A stretch of 48,828 nt of DNA. Source: an uncultured Clostridium sp. (GTDB lineage Bacteria > Bacillota > Clostridia > TANB77 > CAG-508). Position 1 is the stretch's first letter. The number at the start of each line of letters is the position of its first letter. Below the pieces are notes generated by a model. It ran no database searches. It saw only the letters and a program-made list of their open reading frames with translations, and was not told where the DNA came from. Made by a program: the position numbers and the translations under genes. This document shows, in pieces, positions 18,057-26,250 of the stretch. The stretch lies in contig CANBES010000012.1 of NCBI GenBank assembly GCA_947367845.1, positions 1-48,828 of the forward strand, in the 5' to 3' direction.

Positions 18057-19199
18057 TTATAGTTCAATTATTTTTTCCCATGGTAGATCATTTTTTCCAA
18101 AATGTCCATAGTTTGTAGTTTTCTTATATATTGGTTTACGCAAATCTAAATAATTTATTATTCCTCTTGGTGTTAGATCAAATTTTTCATATATTTTTTC
18201 TGCTATTTTTTCTTCTGGAATTGCTGCTGTTCCAAAAGTTTCTACATATATTGATACTGGTTTTGCAACTCCTATTGCATATGATAATTGTATTTCACAC
18301 TTTTTAGCTAGTTTATTTGCTACAATATTTTTAGCAATACATCTTGCCATATATGAAGCTGACCTATCAACTTTTGTTGCATCTTTTCCTGAGAATGCTC
18401 CACCACCGTGTCTCGCATACCCTCCATATGTATCAACAATTATTTTTCTACCTGTTAATCCGCTATCTCCTAAAGGTCCACCTATTACAAATCTCCCTGT
18501 TGGATTTATGTAATACTTTGTTTTTTCATCTAATAGGTCAATTGGTATAATATATTTTATTACTTTTTCTTTTATGTCTTTTTTTAATTTATCTAAATCT
18601 GCATCAGTAGTATGTTGAGTAGAAATTACCACTGTATCTACTCTAACTGGTGTATCTCCTTCATATTCTATTGTTACTTGAGTTTTTCCGTCAGGTCTCA
18701 AATTTTCTACAATATTTTCTTTTCTAACTTCTGTTAATCTTTTTGACAACTTATGAGCCAATGTAATTGGAAGTGGCATTAATTCCTCTGTTTCATCACA
18801 AGCATACCCAAACATTAAACCTTGGTCACCAGCACCTTCTGACATAACATCTTCCCCTTCTTTTGTTTCTAATGATTTATCCACTCCTAATGCTATATCA
18901 CTAGACTGTTTTGACATATTAACAATTATTTTACAAGTTCTATAATCCATATCAGTCTCTTCATTGTCATACCCAACTTCTTTTATTGTTTGCCTTGCAA
19001 CTTCTTCAATATCAACCTTTGCATTTGAAGTTATTTCTCCAGTTATATAGATTTCACCTTTTCCTGCCACTGTTTCACATGCTACCCTTGAATTCTCATC
19101 TTCTGATAAATGCGCATCTAGTATACTATCTGATATATAATCACATAACTTATCTGGATGCCCTTCTGTTACACTTTCTGACGTAAATAATTTTCTCAT
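18057..19199 (-). CDS. metK: S-adenosylmethionine synthetase
   Basis: A 380-residue MetK that makes S-adenosylmethionine from methionine and ATP in the cytosol. The family landmarks are present: [19 protein letters not shown] at the N-terminus, the ATP-binding hexapeptide-like [12 protein letters not shown] at about 120-131, the P-loop-like [16 protein letters not shown], and [10 protein letters not shown]. Length is normal. Expression is under a SAM-I riboswitch with terminator upstream (19308-19456) and a consensus promoter before that, so high SAM should shut it off. A palindromic repeat pair lies between the riboswitch terminator and the SD (GAGAGGAAG). Confidence 0.97.
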   Translation of the reverse strand: MRKLFTSESVTEGHPDKLCDYISDSILDAHLSEDENSRVACETVAGKGEIYITGEITSNAKVDIEEVARQTIKEVGYDNEETDMDYRTCKIIVNMSKQSSDIALGVDKSLETKEGEDVMSEGAGDQGLMFGYACDETEELMPLPITLAHKLSKRLTEVRKENIVENLRPDGKTQVTIEYEGDTPVRVDTVVISTQHTTDADLDKLKKDIKEKVIKYIIPIDLLDEKTKYYINPTGRFVIGGPLGDSGLTGRKIIVDTYGGYARHGGGAFSGKDATKVDRSASYMARCIAKNIVANKLAKKCEIQLSYAIGVAKPVSIYVETFGTAAIPEEKIAEKIYEKFDLTPRGIINYLDLRKPIYKKTTNYGHFGKNDLPWEKIIEL

Positions 19200-19218
19200 T
19201 TCTATACTTCCTCTCTTT

Positions 19219-19304
19219 GATGTTTTTGGGGACGGAGCAAAAATACATCGTTTTTATATTAATATTTTTTGATGATGTTTTTTTGCTCCGTCCCTAAATA
19301 CATC
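19219..19304. repeat. Palindromic element pair in the metK leader
   Basis: Two 31-nt units in inverted orientation (19219-19249 and 19274-19304), each bounded by GATGT and ACATC, with core GGGACGGAGC and 28 of 31 positions identical by eye. They are separated by 24 bases of AT-rich DNA. They lie after the riboswitch terminator and just before the metK SD, so they are transcribed with metK. Confidence 0.85.
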
Positions 19305-19307
19305 AAC

Positions 19308-19336
19308 AAAAAAACCTTTGCATTTTCGTGCAAAGG
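19308..19336 (-). terminator. Riboswitch-controlled terminator of metK
   Basis: CCTTTGCA and TGCAAAGG form an 8-bp stem (19315-19322 with 19329-19336), followed on the minus strand by seven T. It sits 3' of the SAM-I aptamer, as expected for transcriptional OFF control. Confidence 0.88.
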
Positions 19337-19353
19337 CTGTATTCTTCTTTTTA

Positions 19354-19456
19354 TTTTATCAGCCAAAGCACTTTGCTTTGTCGGTATTAGCACCTTATTT
19401 TTCAATAGGTTGCTGTGGAGTCATTAAGCCGAGTCTCTCGTCCACTCTTGATAACA
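19354..19456 (-). ncRNA. SAM-I (S-box) riboswitch aptamer
   Basis: Read on the minus strand, the leader shows the S-box signature in order: TTATCAAGAG, GAGACTCGGC, AATGACTCC, AGCAACCT, AGGTGCTAATACC, a P4-like AAAGCAAAGTGCTTT hairpin, and closing GGCTGATAA, which pairs with the 5' end. A terminator follows. It regulates metK by SAM-dependent premature termination. The assignment follows the established family consensus. Confidence 0.95.
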
Positions 19457-19464
19457 ATATAATT

Positions 19465-19493
19465 ATTATACTATTTAATTTTTATAATGTCAA
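19465..19493 (-). promoter_or_regulatory. Consensus promoter of the metK transcript
   Basis: TTGACA (19488-19493), a 17-bp spacer and TATAAT (19465-19470) on the minus strand, immediately before the riboswitch. The -35 box overlaps the last codons of nrdG. Confidence 0.92.
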
Positions 19494-19970
19494 TATTTTG
19501 TCGCTTTTTATGCTGTTTTGTACATCTATTACTCTTTGGTTTTCTGAACCTTTCCATTTTAAAGTAGGATTACTTAGCTCGTCTACATATTGGCCATCTA
19601 CTAATACATCAATATATTGTAGTGCTTCTTTGTCTTTTAGTTCTTTGTCAAATTGAAATCCTGACCATACCCATAGGTCTTTATTTGGAAATTTTTCTTT
19701 GAATTTTTTTGCAAGTTCTGTTGTTCCTTCTATGTTTTTTGGATGCATTGGCTCTCCACCTAAGATTGATAATCCTTCTATCACATTATTATCACATAGT
19801 TCCAGAACTCTATCTATTGTTTCTTCATTGAATTCTTTTCCGCCATTGAAGTCATGAGTGTCTTTATTAAAGCAGTTTTTACAATTAAATGTACATCCTT
19901 GCATAAATATTGATACTCTTACTCCTGGACCATTTGCTATGTCCATTTTTCTAATTTTGCTATATCTCAC
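19482..19970 (-). CDS. nrdG: Anaerobic ribonucleotide reductase activating protein
   Basis: A 162-residue radical SAM activase that installs the glycyl radical on NrdD. The cluster motif C-X3-C-X2-C is at Cys26, Cys30 and Cys33 (GCTFNCKNC). The SAM-binding stretch LSILGGEPMHPKN follows at about 70. The start is GTG at 19970 with AAGGAGG upstream. It lies 49 bp behind nrdD on the same strand. It is the only activase visible in the window, so it may also activate the second NrdD (33493-35619). The metK promoter overlaps its 3' end. Confidence 0.95.
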   Translation of the reverse strand: MRYSKIRKMDIANGPGVRVSIFMQGCTFNCKNCFNKDTHDFNGGKEFNEETIDRVLELCDNNVIEGLSILGGEPMHPKNIEGTTELAKKFKEKFPNKDLWVWSGFQFDKELKDKEALQYIDVLVDGQYVDELSNPTLKWKGSENQRVIDVQNSIKSDKILTL

Positions 19971-20019
19971 TTTTATTCCTCCTTGATTTATGAAAGAATG
20001 GCTATATTTATCTCATAAA

Positions 20020-22179
20020 TCATTCATCGTCTTTATTATCTAAATGAATAACCCTCTCCTTAATCTCTTGAGTTCTACCCTTATTCCAGAAATTGCTTCC
20101 AATATAACCACAAGTTCTTCTAGCCACATTCAATGTATTGTGATTTCTGTTTCCACAGTTTGGGCAATACCATTCCAAATCGTCATCAATTAATATTTCT
20201 CCAGTGTATCCACATTCTTGGCAATAGTCTGATTTTGTATTTAATTCTGCATACATAATATTGTCATATATAAATTTAATTACTTGTAATACAGCTGGTA
20301 AGTTGTTTTGTAAATTTGATGTTTCTACATATGATATAGCTCCACCTGGGCTTAATTCTTGGAATTCACTTTCTAATTTTAATTTAGAGAATGCGTCTAT
20401 TTCTTCGAATACAGGTACGTGATATGAGTTTGTTATATAGTCTCTATCTGTTATTCCTTCAATTTCTCCAAATCTATCTTTTAAGCATTTTGCAAATTTG
20501 TATGTTGTTGATTCTATTGGTGTTCCATATACGCTGTAGTCCATATTTTCTTTTTCTTTCCACTCTTTACATTTAGCATTCATTCTCTTCATTACTTCGA
20601 TTGCTAAATCTTTGCCTTTTCCATTGTCTGTATGGCTGTGTCCTGTCATATATTTTACACATTCATATAATCCAGCATATCCAAGTGATATTGTTGAATA
20701 TCCACCATGTAATAAATCGTGTATTTTTGCCCCTTTTGGTAATCTTGCTAACGCTCCATATTGCCATAATATTGGTGCTACATCACTTGTTGCTTTTGCT
20801 AGTCTTTCATGTCTTAGTTGAAGTGCTTGGTGACATAGATCTAGTCTTTCATCATATATTTTCCAGAATTTATCCAAATCTTTTCCTGATGATAATGCAA
20901 CATCTACTAAATTTATTGTTACAACACCTTGGTTAAATCTTCCATAGTATTTTGGTTGATTTGTTTCTGGGTCAACATATGGTGTTAAGAATGAACGACA
21001 TCCCATACATGGATAGCAATTTCCATTTCCGTTTTTGTCTTTTTTAAGTTCTTTCATTTTCTTTTCTGATATGTAATCTGGTACCATTCTTTTTGCTGTA
21101 CATTTAGCTGCAAGCTCTGTTAAATACCAATATTTACTGTTTTCTTTTATATTGTCTTCTTCTAATACATATAGTAATTTTGGGAATGCTGGTGTAATAT
21201 ATACTCCTTTTTCGTTTTTCATTCCTACTATTCTTTGCTCTAAGAATTCTTTGATTATTAATGCTAATTCCTCTTTATATTCTTTTGTTTCTCCTAAATA
21301 GAAACATACACTTAGGAATGGAGATTGTCCATTTGTTGTTGTCATTGAGTTTATTTGATATTGGAATGTTTGAACTCCATCTTTTATTTCTTTTAGTAAA
21401 TCTTCTTTTGCAAATTTCTCGCATTGTTCTTTACTTAATTTTCTGTTTTCGTATTTTTTTAAGTATATATTATAACTATCTCTTACGAATGGGGCTAAAT
21501 GTGTCATTGTTACTGTTGCACCGCCATATTGGCTAGATGTTACTGCTGTAATTATTTGTGTTGCAATTGTCATTGCTGTTAGGAATTTATGTGGTTTTTC
21601 TATCATTACACCATTTATATTTGTTCCATTTTGTAGCATATCTTCTAGGTTTATTAAATCACAGTTGTGTAGTGCGTTTTGTGCAAAATAATCAGCGTCG
21701 TGGAAGTGAATTATTCCTTCGTCATGTGCTTTTACTATATTTTCTGGTAATAGAAATCTTCTTGTTATGTCTGTACTTGTTATTCCAGCTAAGTAGTCTC
21801 TTTGTGTTGTTACTACTTTGGCATTTTTGTTAGAATTCTCATTATTCCAATATTCGCTTTCACCTTCAATTAACTCTTTTATTGATTGGTCTGTTGTGTT
21901 CGCTTTTCTAACTAGTGCTCTTGTGTATCTGTATGTTATGTATTTTTTTGATAGTTGGTATTTTCCCATTTCCATCAATTTTTCTTCTATTATGTCTTGT
22001 ATGTCTTCCACTAATATTCTTGGCTTTTGTAACTCTTCAATATAGTTTGTTATTTCTTTTATATCTTCTAGTGTTGCTCTTTCTTTTCTTGGTACTTCAT
22101 TATTTGCTTTTTGAATTGCTACTTTGATTTTTTCTCTATTATAATCAACTATTGTTCCATCTCTTTTTATGATTTTCAT
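20020..22179 (-). CDS. nrdD: Class III anaerobic ribonucleoside-triphosphate reductase (copy 1)
   Basis: A 719-residue glycyl-radical enzyme that reduces NTPs to dNTPs without oxygen. An N-terminal ATP-cone allosteric domain (about 1-90, MKIIKRDGTIVDYNREKIK) precedes the barrel. The active-site region has NCYPCMGCRSFLTPY. The C-terminus has a zinc site (CQECGYTG...CPNCGN) and the glycyl radical loop RRTCGYIG with Gly691. Length is typical. It forms an operon with nrdG. Its promoter has a TATAAT but no -35; instead GTTGCAATTGCAAC is centred 28.5 bp upstream of the -10, indicating activator control. The paralogue at 33493-35619 has the same promoter layout. Confidence 0.96.
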   Translation of the reverse strand: MKIIKRDGTIVDYNREKIKVAIQKANNEVPRKERATLEDIKEITNYIEELQKPRILVEDIQDIIEEKLMEMGKYQLSKKYITYRYTRALVRKANTTDQSIKELIEGESEYWNNENSNKNAKVVTTQRDYLAGITSTDITRRFLLPENIVKAHDEGIIHFHDADYFAQNALHNCDLINLEDMLQNGTNINGVMIEKPHKFLTAMTIATQIITAVTSSQYGGATVTMTHLAPFVRDSYNIYLKKYENRKLSKEQCEKFAKEDLLKEIKDGVQTFQYQINSMTTTNGQSPFLSVCFYLGETKEYKEELALIIKEFLEQRIVGMKNEKGVYITPAFPKLLYVLEEDNIKENSKYWYLTELAAKCTAKRMVPDYISEKKMKELKKDKNGNGNCYPCMGCRSFLTPYVDPETNQPKYYGRFNQGVVTINLVDVALSSGKDLDKFWKIYDERLDLCHQALQLRHERLAKATSDVAPILWQYGALARLPKGAKIHDLLHGGYSTISLGYAGLYECVKYMTGHSHTDNGKGKDLAIEVMKRMNAKCKEWKEKENMDYSVYGTPIESTTYKFAKCLKDRFGEIEGITDRDYITNSYHVPVFEEIDAFSKLKLESEFQELSPGGAISYVETSNLQNNLPAVLQVIKFIYDNIMYAELNTKSDYCQECGYTGEILIDDDLEWYCPNCGNRNHNTLNVARRTCGYIGSNFWNKGRTQEIKERVIHLDNKDDE

Positions 22180-22209
22180 TTTTTATTCCCCTTTCGTTTT
22201 TCTGCTATC

Positions 22210-22250
22210 ATTATATCTCTATTTTTTTTATTAACTGTTGCAATTGCAAC
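22210..22250 (-). promoter_or_regulatory. Activator-type promoter of nrdD copy 1
   Basis: TATAAT on the minus strand at 22210-22215. The position 17 bp further upstream reads ACAGTT, not a -35 box. The perfect palindrome GTTGCAATTGCAAC (22237-22250) is centred 28.5 bp above the -10, near -41, the class II position for Crp/Fnr activators. Confidence 0.8.
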
Positions 22251-22259
22251 TTTTTGAGC

Positions 22260-22299
22260 AAAAAAAATTAGAGACGTGTTTTTATTTGCACGTCTCTAA
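22260..22299 (-). terminator. Terminator of the suf-mnmA operon
   Basis: TTAGAGACGTG (22268-22278) pairs with CACGTCTCTAA (22289-22299), followed on the minus strand by eight T. Confidence 0.88.
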
Positions 22300-22324
22300 G
22301 GAAACAAGTTTTATTACAATTATA

Positions 22325-23377
22325 TTACAAAATTTTACCCCCACCTAAAACTAAATCGCCATCATAGAAAACAGCAGACTGCCCAGGAGTTATAGCCCTT
22401 TGTGGCTCTTCAAAGATTACACTAATTTGAGTCCCTTCCTGCTTAATTTTTGCTTTAGCACTTTTAGCAGAATATCTTGTTTTTACTTCAACATCAATCC
22501 ACTCGTTAATTTCGTCTACTAATAATAAATTTATATCTGCAACTGCAACCTCTTTTTTATATAACTCACTTTCTTCTCCAACAACCACTTCGTTTTTGGC
22601 ACTATTAAATCCTAGCACAAATAATGGTACTGGGTTAGAAATTCCAAGTCCCTTACGTTGACCTATTGTATAATAATATAAACCTTTATGTTTTCCTAAA
22701 ATCTCACCTTTGGAATTTACAATATTTCCTTCTTTTGGTTTTAAGCTTGAATTATTTTCCAAGAATTTTTTGTAATTTCCGTCTGGTATAAAACATATAT
22801 CTTCACTGTCTGGTTTGTTTGCAACTTTTAGATTGTTTTTTCTTGCTATTTCTCTAATCTGTTCTTTTTCTTCAAAATCCGCTAGTGGAAATAGTATATG
22901 TTCTATTAAATCTTTCGGTATGCTCCATAATACATAGCTTTGGTCTTTTTTTCCAGCGTCTGATTTTGCTAATGCCCACCTTCTGTATTTTTCACTATAT
23001 ATTATTCTAGCATAATGTCCTGTTGCTATGTAGTTACATCCTAATTCTTTTGCCTTTTCCCACATTACTCCAAATTTCATATATTTGTTACATTCTATGC
23101 ATGGATTAGGCGTTTTACAGCTAGAATAACATTCTATAAAATCATCTATAACATGTTTTCTGAATTCTTCTTTGTAATTGTATGTAAAATGTGGCACTCC
23201 TATTTGATTACATACATTTTTGGCGTCTATGTATGTTTCTATGTTACAACAACTGCTTCCTGTAAATAGTTCTAGTGTTGTTCCTACTACTTCATATCCT
23301 TTTTCTTTTAGTAGTAGAGCTGATACACTGCTGTCTACTCCACCGCTCATTCCTAATAATACTTTTTTGTTTTCCAT
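22325..23377 (-). CDS. mnmA: tRNA-specific 2-thiouridylase MnmA
   Basis: A 350-residue enzyme that thiolates U34 of tRNA-Lys, Glu and Gln using ATP and persulfide sulfur. The PP-loop GMSGGVDSS is at 9-17. The catalytic cysteines are Cys96 (NPCIECN) and Cys195 (DSEDICF), separated by the usual distance. GTPGQ appears here as TPGQSAVFY near the C-terminus. It starts 11 bp after sufU and is the last gene of the Suf operon. This placement suggests that SufS, or SufS-SufU, is its sulfur donor. A terminator follows the gene. Confidence 0.95.
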   Translation of the reverse strand: MENKKVLLGMSGGVDSSVSALLLKEKGYEVVGTTLELFTGSSCCNIETYIDAKNVCNQIGVPHFTYNYKEEFRKHVIDDFIECYSSCKTPNPCIECNKYMKFGVMWEKAKELGCNYIATGHYARIIYSEKYRRWALAKSDAGKKDQSYVLWSIPKDLIEHILFPLADFEEKEQIREIARKNNLKVANKPDSEDICFIPDGNYKKFLENNSSLKPKEGNIVNSKGEILGKHKGLYYYTIGQRKGLGISNPVPLFVLGFNSAKNEVVVGEESELYKKEVAVADINLLLVDEINEWIDVEVKTRYSAKSAKAKIKQEGTQISVIFEEPQRAITPGQSAVFYDGDLVLGGGKIL

Positions 23378-23388
23378 TTTTTATTCCT

Positions 23389-23820
23389 CTATTTTTTATT
23401 CAATATATCTTCAATTGTATGCCAAGCAAGCAAAGCACACTTTACTCTTGCAGGCATATTAGAAATATTTCTAAAAGCAATTGCATCTTCTAACTTTTGC
23501 AATTCTTCTTCACTCGTTGTCTCTCTTTTAATCATTCCTATAAATGTTTCTATTATTTCTTTTGCTTCTTCTACTGTTTTTCCTTTTAATGTGTCTATCA
23601 TAATTGATGTTGAAGCTTGAGAAATTGCACAACCATGGCCTGTAAATGCCATATCTTCTATTACATTTCCATTCAATTTTACTTCTATTTCTATTTCATC
23701 CCCACAGTTTGGATTATGCCCTAATTCGCAATAATCACAGCGGTCTAATTTCTTTTTATTGTATGAGTTCATACTGTGTTCCATTATTAATTCATTGTAC
23801 ATTTGGCTTAATTCGTCCAT
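23389..23820 (-). CDS. sufU: SufU zinc-dependent sulfurtransferase/scaffold
   Basis: A 143-residue SufU, which takes persulfide sulfur from SufS and passes it to SufBCD. The start at 23820 has AGGAAAG upstream. A longer in-frame ORF to 24039 overlaps sufS heavily and is not used. The zinc ligands are in family positions: Cys39 and Asp41 (NPNCGDEI), Cys64 (GHGCAIS) and Cys128 (RVKCALLAW). Unusually, an additional CxxC (Cys28, Cys31 in DRCDYCELG) precedes the first ligand. The SufU family insert before the second Cys is absent or short. It follows sufS by 16 bp and precedes mnmA by 11 bp. Confidence 0.93.
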   Translation of the reverse strand: MDELSQMYNELIMEHSMNSYNKKKLDRCDYCELGHNPNCGDEIEIEVKLNGNVIEDMAFTGHGCAISQASTSIMIDTLKGKTVEEAKEIIETFIGMIKRETTSEEELQKLEDAIAFRNISNMPARVKCALLAWHTIEDILNKK

Positions 23821-23836
23821 TTTTCTTTCCTTTCGC

Positions 23837-25057
23837 TTATTTCGCAATATATTTTTCAAACATCTTGTATGCCTTCTCAAGTCCAGCAACAAGCTTATCC
23901 ACATCATCCTTAGTATTATAGAAGTAAAAACTAGCCCTGCAAGTAGAATCAATTCCCATAGATCTAAGAAGTGGCTGAGCACAATGATTACCAGAACGCA
24001 CGCACACATTTTGAGAATCCAATATACTTGCAACATCATGTGGGTGAATGCCTTTAATATTAAACGAAATTACTCCTGAATGATTTTGCTTGTTTGGAGT
24101 TAAATACAAGTCAATATATCCTAATTTTGATAGTCTCTCTCTTGCATATTCTAATACTTCATTTTCTATCTTATGAATATTCTCATATCCAATTTCTTCA
24201 ATATAATCTATCGCTGCACCTAAACCAATTACACCTTCAACATTTTGAGTTCCAGCTTCAAATTTATTTGGAAGTGGTGCATATGTTGTTTCTTGTTCAT
24301 GCACATATTCTATCATATCTCCTCCCATTAAAAACGGAGACATTTTATTTAATATTTCTTTTTTACCATATAATATTCCAATCCCTAATGGTGCTAACAT
24401 TTTATGACCTGAAAATACTAAGAAGTCACAATTTAATTCTTGTACATCTATTTTCATATGTGGAATGCTTTGAGCTGCGTCAACTATAACAATTGCACCT
24501 TTTTTATGAGCATAGTCTATTATTTTTTTCACATTGTTTATTGTTCCTAAAACATTTGAAACTTGTGCTATTCCAACTATTTTCGTCTTATCAGTTATTT
24601 TACTTTCAATCTCTGCATCTGATATTTCGAATTCATCATTTATATACATATAGTTTAATTTGCTATCTGTTGCTTTTGCAACTTTTTGCCAAGGCACAAT
24701 GTTAGAATGATGTTCCATTATTGATACCACTATTTCGTCATCTTTTTTCAACTCGTTTAGCCCATATGAATATGCAATTAGGTTTAAACTTTCTGTTGCA
24801 TTTTTTGTAAATATGATTTCTTCTCTGTGTTTTGCATTTATAAATCTTGCTATTTTTGTTCTTGTATTTTCATATGCTTCGGTTGCTTCAATGCTTAACG
24901 AATATGCACCTCTATGTGGGTTTGCATTATTTTTTTCATAAAATTCTTCTATTGCTTTTATTACTTGTTTTGGTTTTTGCGTTGTTGCTCCACTATCTAG
25001 ATATGCTATATCGCCTTCCAATATTGGAAAGTCTTTTCTTATTTTTTCTATATCCAT
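23837..25057 (-). CDS. sufS: Cysteine desulfurase SufS
   Basis: A 406-residue group II PLP-dependent cysteine desulfurase that releases sulfur from cysteine as an enzyme persulfide. N-terminal DFPILEGDIAYLDSGATTQKP is typical. The PLP lysine is in VFSGHKMLAPLG (about residue 220). The persulfide Cys359 lies in VRSGNHCAQPLL, the group II RxGxHCAQ motif with Asn replacing the first His. FEAGTQN is also present. Length is normal. It is fourth in the order sufC-sufB-sufD-sufS-sufU-mnmA. A 137-bp AT-rich gap separates it from sufD, with no terminator apparent. Confidence 0.96.
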   Translation of the reverse strand: MDIEKIRKDFPILEGDIAYLDSGATTQKPKQVIKAIEEFYEKNNANPHRGAYSLSIEATEAYENTRTKIARFINAKHREEIIFTKNATESLNLIAYSYGLNELKKDDEIVVSIMEHHSNIVPWQKVAKATDSKLNYMYINDEFEISDAEIESKITDKTKIVGIAQVSNVLGTINNVKKIIDYAHKKGAIVIVDAAQSIPHMKIDVQELNCDFLVFSGHKMLAPLGIGILYGKKEILNKMSPFLMGGDMIEYVHEQETTYAPLPNKFEAGTQNVEGVIGLGAAIDYIEEIGYENIHKIENEVLEYARERLSKLGYIDLYLTPNKQNHSGVISFNIKGIHPHDVASILDSQNVCVRSGNHCAQPLLRSMGIDSTCRASFYFYNTKDDVDKLVAGLEKAYKMFEKYIAK

Positions 25058-25194
25058 TTTAATTTCCTTTCGATTTAATTTTACATAAAACTTTGTGCCT
25101 GTTTCTCTTTTTCATAGCAATTTTTAATTTTTTACATAAATCAATTCATTTGCTTTGCATAATTTCTTCGATAACTCAGCTTTACTATTATTTT

Positions 25195-26250
25195 CTAGTC
25201 TAGTCTTGCTTCCATTTCAGTTATAATTTGCTCTTTTAACTCTTCCACAGGAATATTTTCAAGAACTTTATTAAATTTAGCTCTTAACATAAGCTTCAAA
25301 GCTTCTTTTAATTCAAATCCTCTACTCATAATATAAAATAATTCTTTTTCTCCTATTTTACCAGCACTTGTTGAGTGATTTCCTTCTACGTCTTCTTCTT
25401 CACATAACAACATTGGAAGTGCAATTGATTTTGCTGTGTCTGATAAAATTGTACAATATTCGTTTTCATTTCCTGTTGCTTTTTTACAACCTCTTTTGAA
25501 ATCTATTGTACCTTTGAAATTCTTTTTCGCATTATCTTTTATGGCTCCTTGAACATCTATATCTAAATTACTTTGTTCTCCCCATAATTCACCTATATAG
25601 TTTATGTCAAACAGCTGATTTTCTTTGCCTAGATATATTGTATTTATTGTGCTATCTGCTTTTTTACCTTTTATATTAGAATAGTAATTTGTTATACTGT
25701 TCTTTCCTCCAAAATCAACAACTGTATATTTGACATTACTTTGTTCTTCTAACACGTTTTCTATACTTATGAAATTATTTGTTTTTTCATTTACTAAATT
25801 GACTAATACCACTTCTATTTTAGCATTTTTATCAGCGTTAACTTTTACTATTCCATTATGAAAACCTTGCACATCTTTATCTGTCTCATATTTTAATATA
25901 ACAGTCGCTTGAACTCCTTTGCTTGCATTAATTGCAATATTTTCTACTAAATTTTTATTTTGCTCATTCAACATAAAATCTAACTCTAATGGTTCTTCTA
26001 TACTCTCTGTTATATTTATTTGTCGTTTTACATTTGGTTCGTTTTCTATTCCAACACCGTATTTCAACTCCATATTCCCTAAACTTGCGACTTTTTCTAC
26101 TAATGATGTTTTCCCTTTTAGCTCTATTCCTTCAAATTTTCCTATTTCTTTTGGAATTGTTATATCTTTTAGTTTTATGTTATTTATATTATAGTTTCTT
26201 GAAGTTCTTACTGGTGTTTGATTTAATTTAATTTCTTCCATTTTATCCAA
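25195..26250 (-). CDS. sufD: SufD Fe-S assembly protein
   Basis: A 351-residue beta-helix protein paralogous to SufB that with SufB and SufC forms the SufBC2D scaffold building Fe-S clusters. The N-terminus is less conserved. The C-terminal SufBD signature is clear: EEDVEGNHSTSAGKIGEKELFYIMSRGFELKEALKLMLRAKF, where the conserved His of NHS corresponds to the SufD catalytic-interface residue. It overlaps the end of sufB by 8 bp (start 26250, sufB stop at 26243), indicating translational coupling. It is slightly shorter than enterobacterial SufD (about 420), as usual in Clostridia. Confidence 0.93.
   Translation of the reverse strand: MDKMEEIKLNQTPVRTSRNYNINNIKLKDITIPKEIGKFEGIELKGKTSLVEKVASLGNMELKYGVGIENEPNVKRQINITESIEEPLELDFMLNEQNKNLVENIAINASKGVQATVILKYETDKDVQGFHNGIVKVNADKNAKIEVVLVNLVNEKTNNFISIENVLEEQSNVKYTVVDFGGKNSITNYYSNIKGKKADSTINTIYLGKENQLFDINYIGELWGEQSNLDIDVQGAIKDNAKKNFKGTIDFKRGCKKATGNENEYCTILSDTAKSIALPMLLCEEEDVEGNHSTSAGKIGEKELFYIMSRGFELKEALKLMLRAKFNKVLENIPVEELKEQIITEMEARLD

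Noticed and set aside
25058-25194. Possible extended SufD C-terminus: the alternative frame after the stop reads RLENNSKAELSKKLCKANELI before its own stop
   Set aside because: It would need a frameshift at the very end of sufD, SufD normally ends near EMEARLD, and the rest of the gap is featureless AT-rich DNA. Probably chance.
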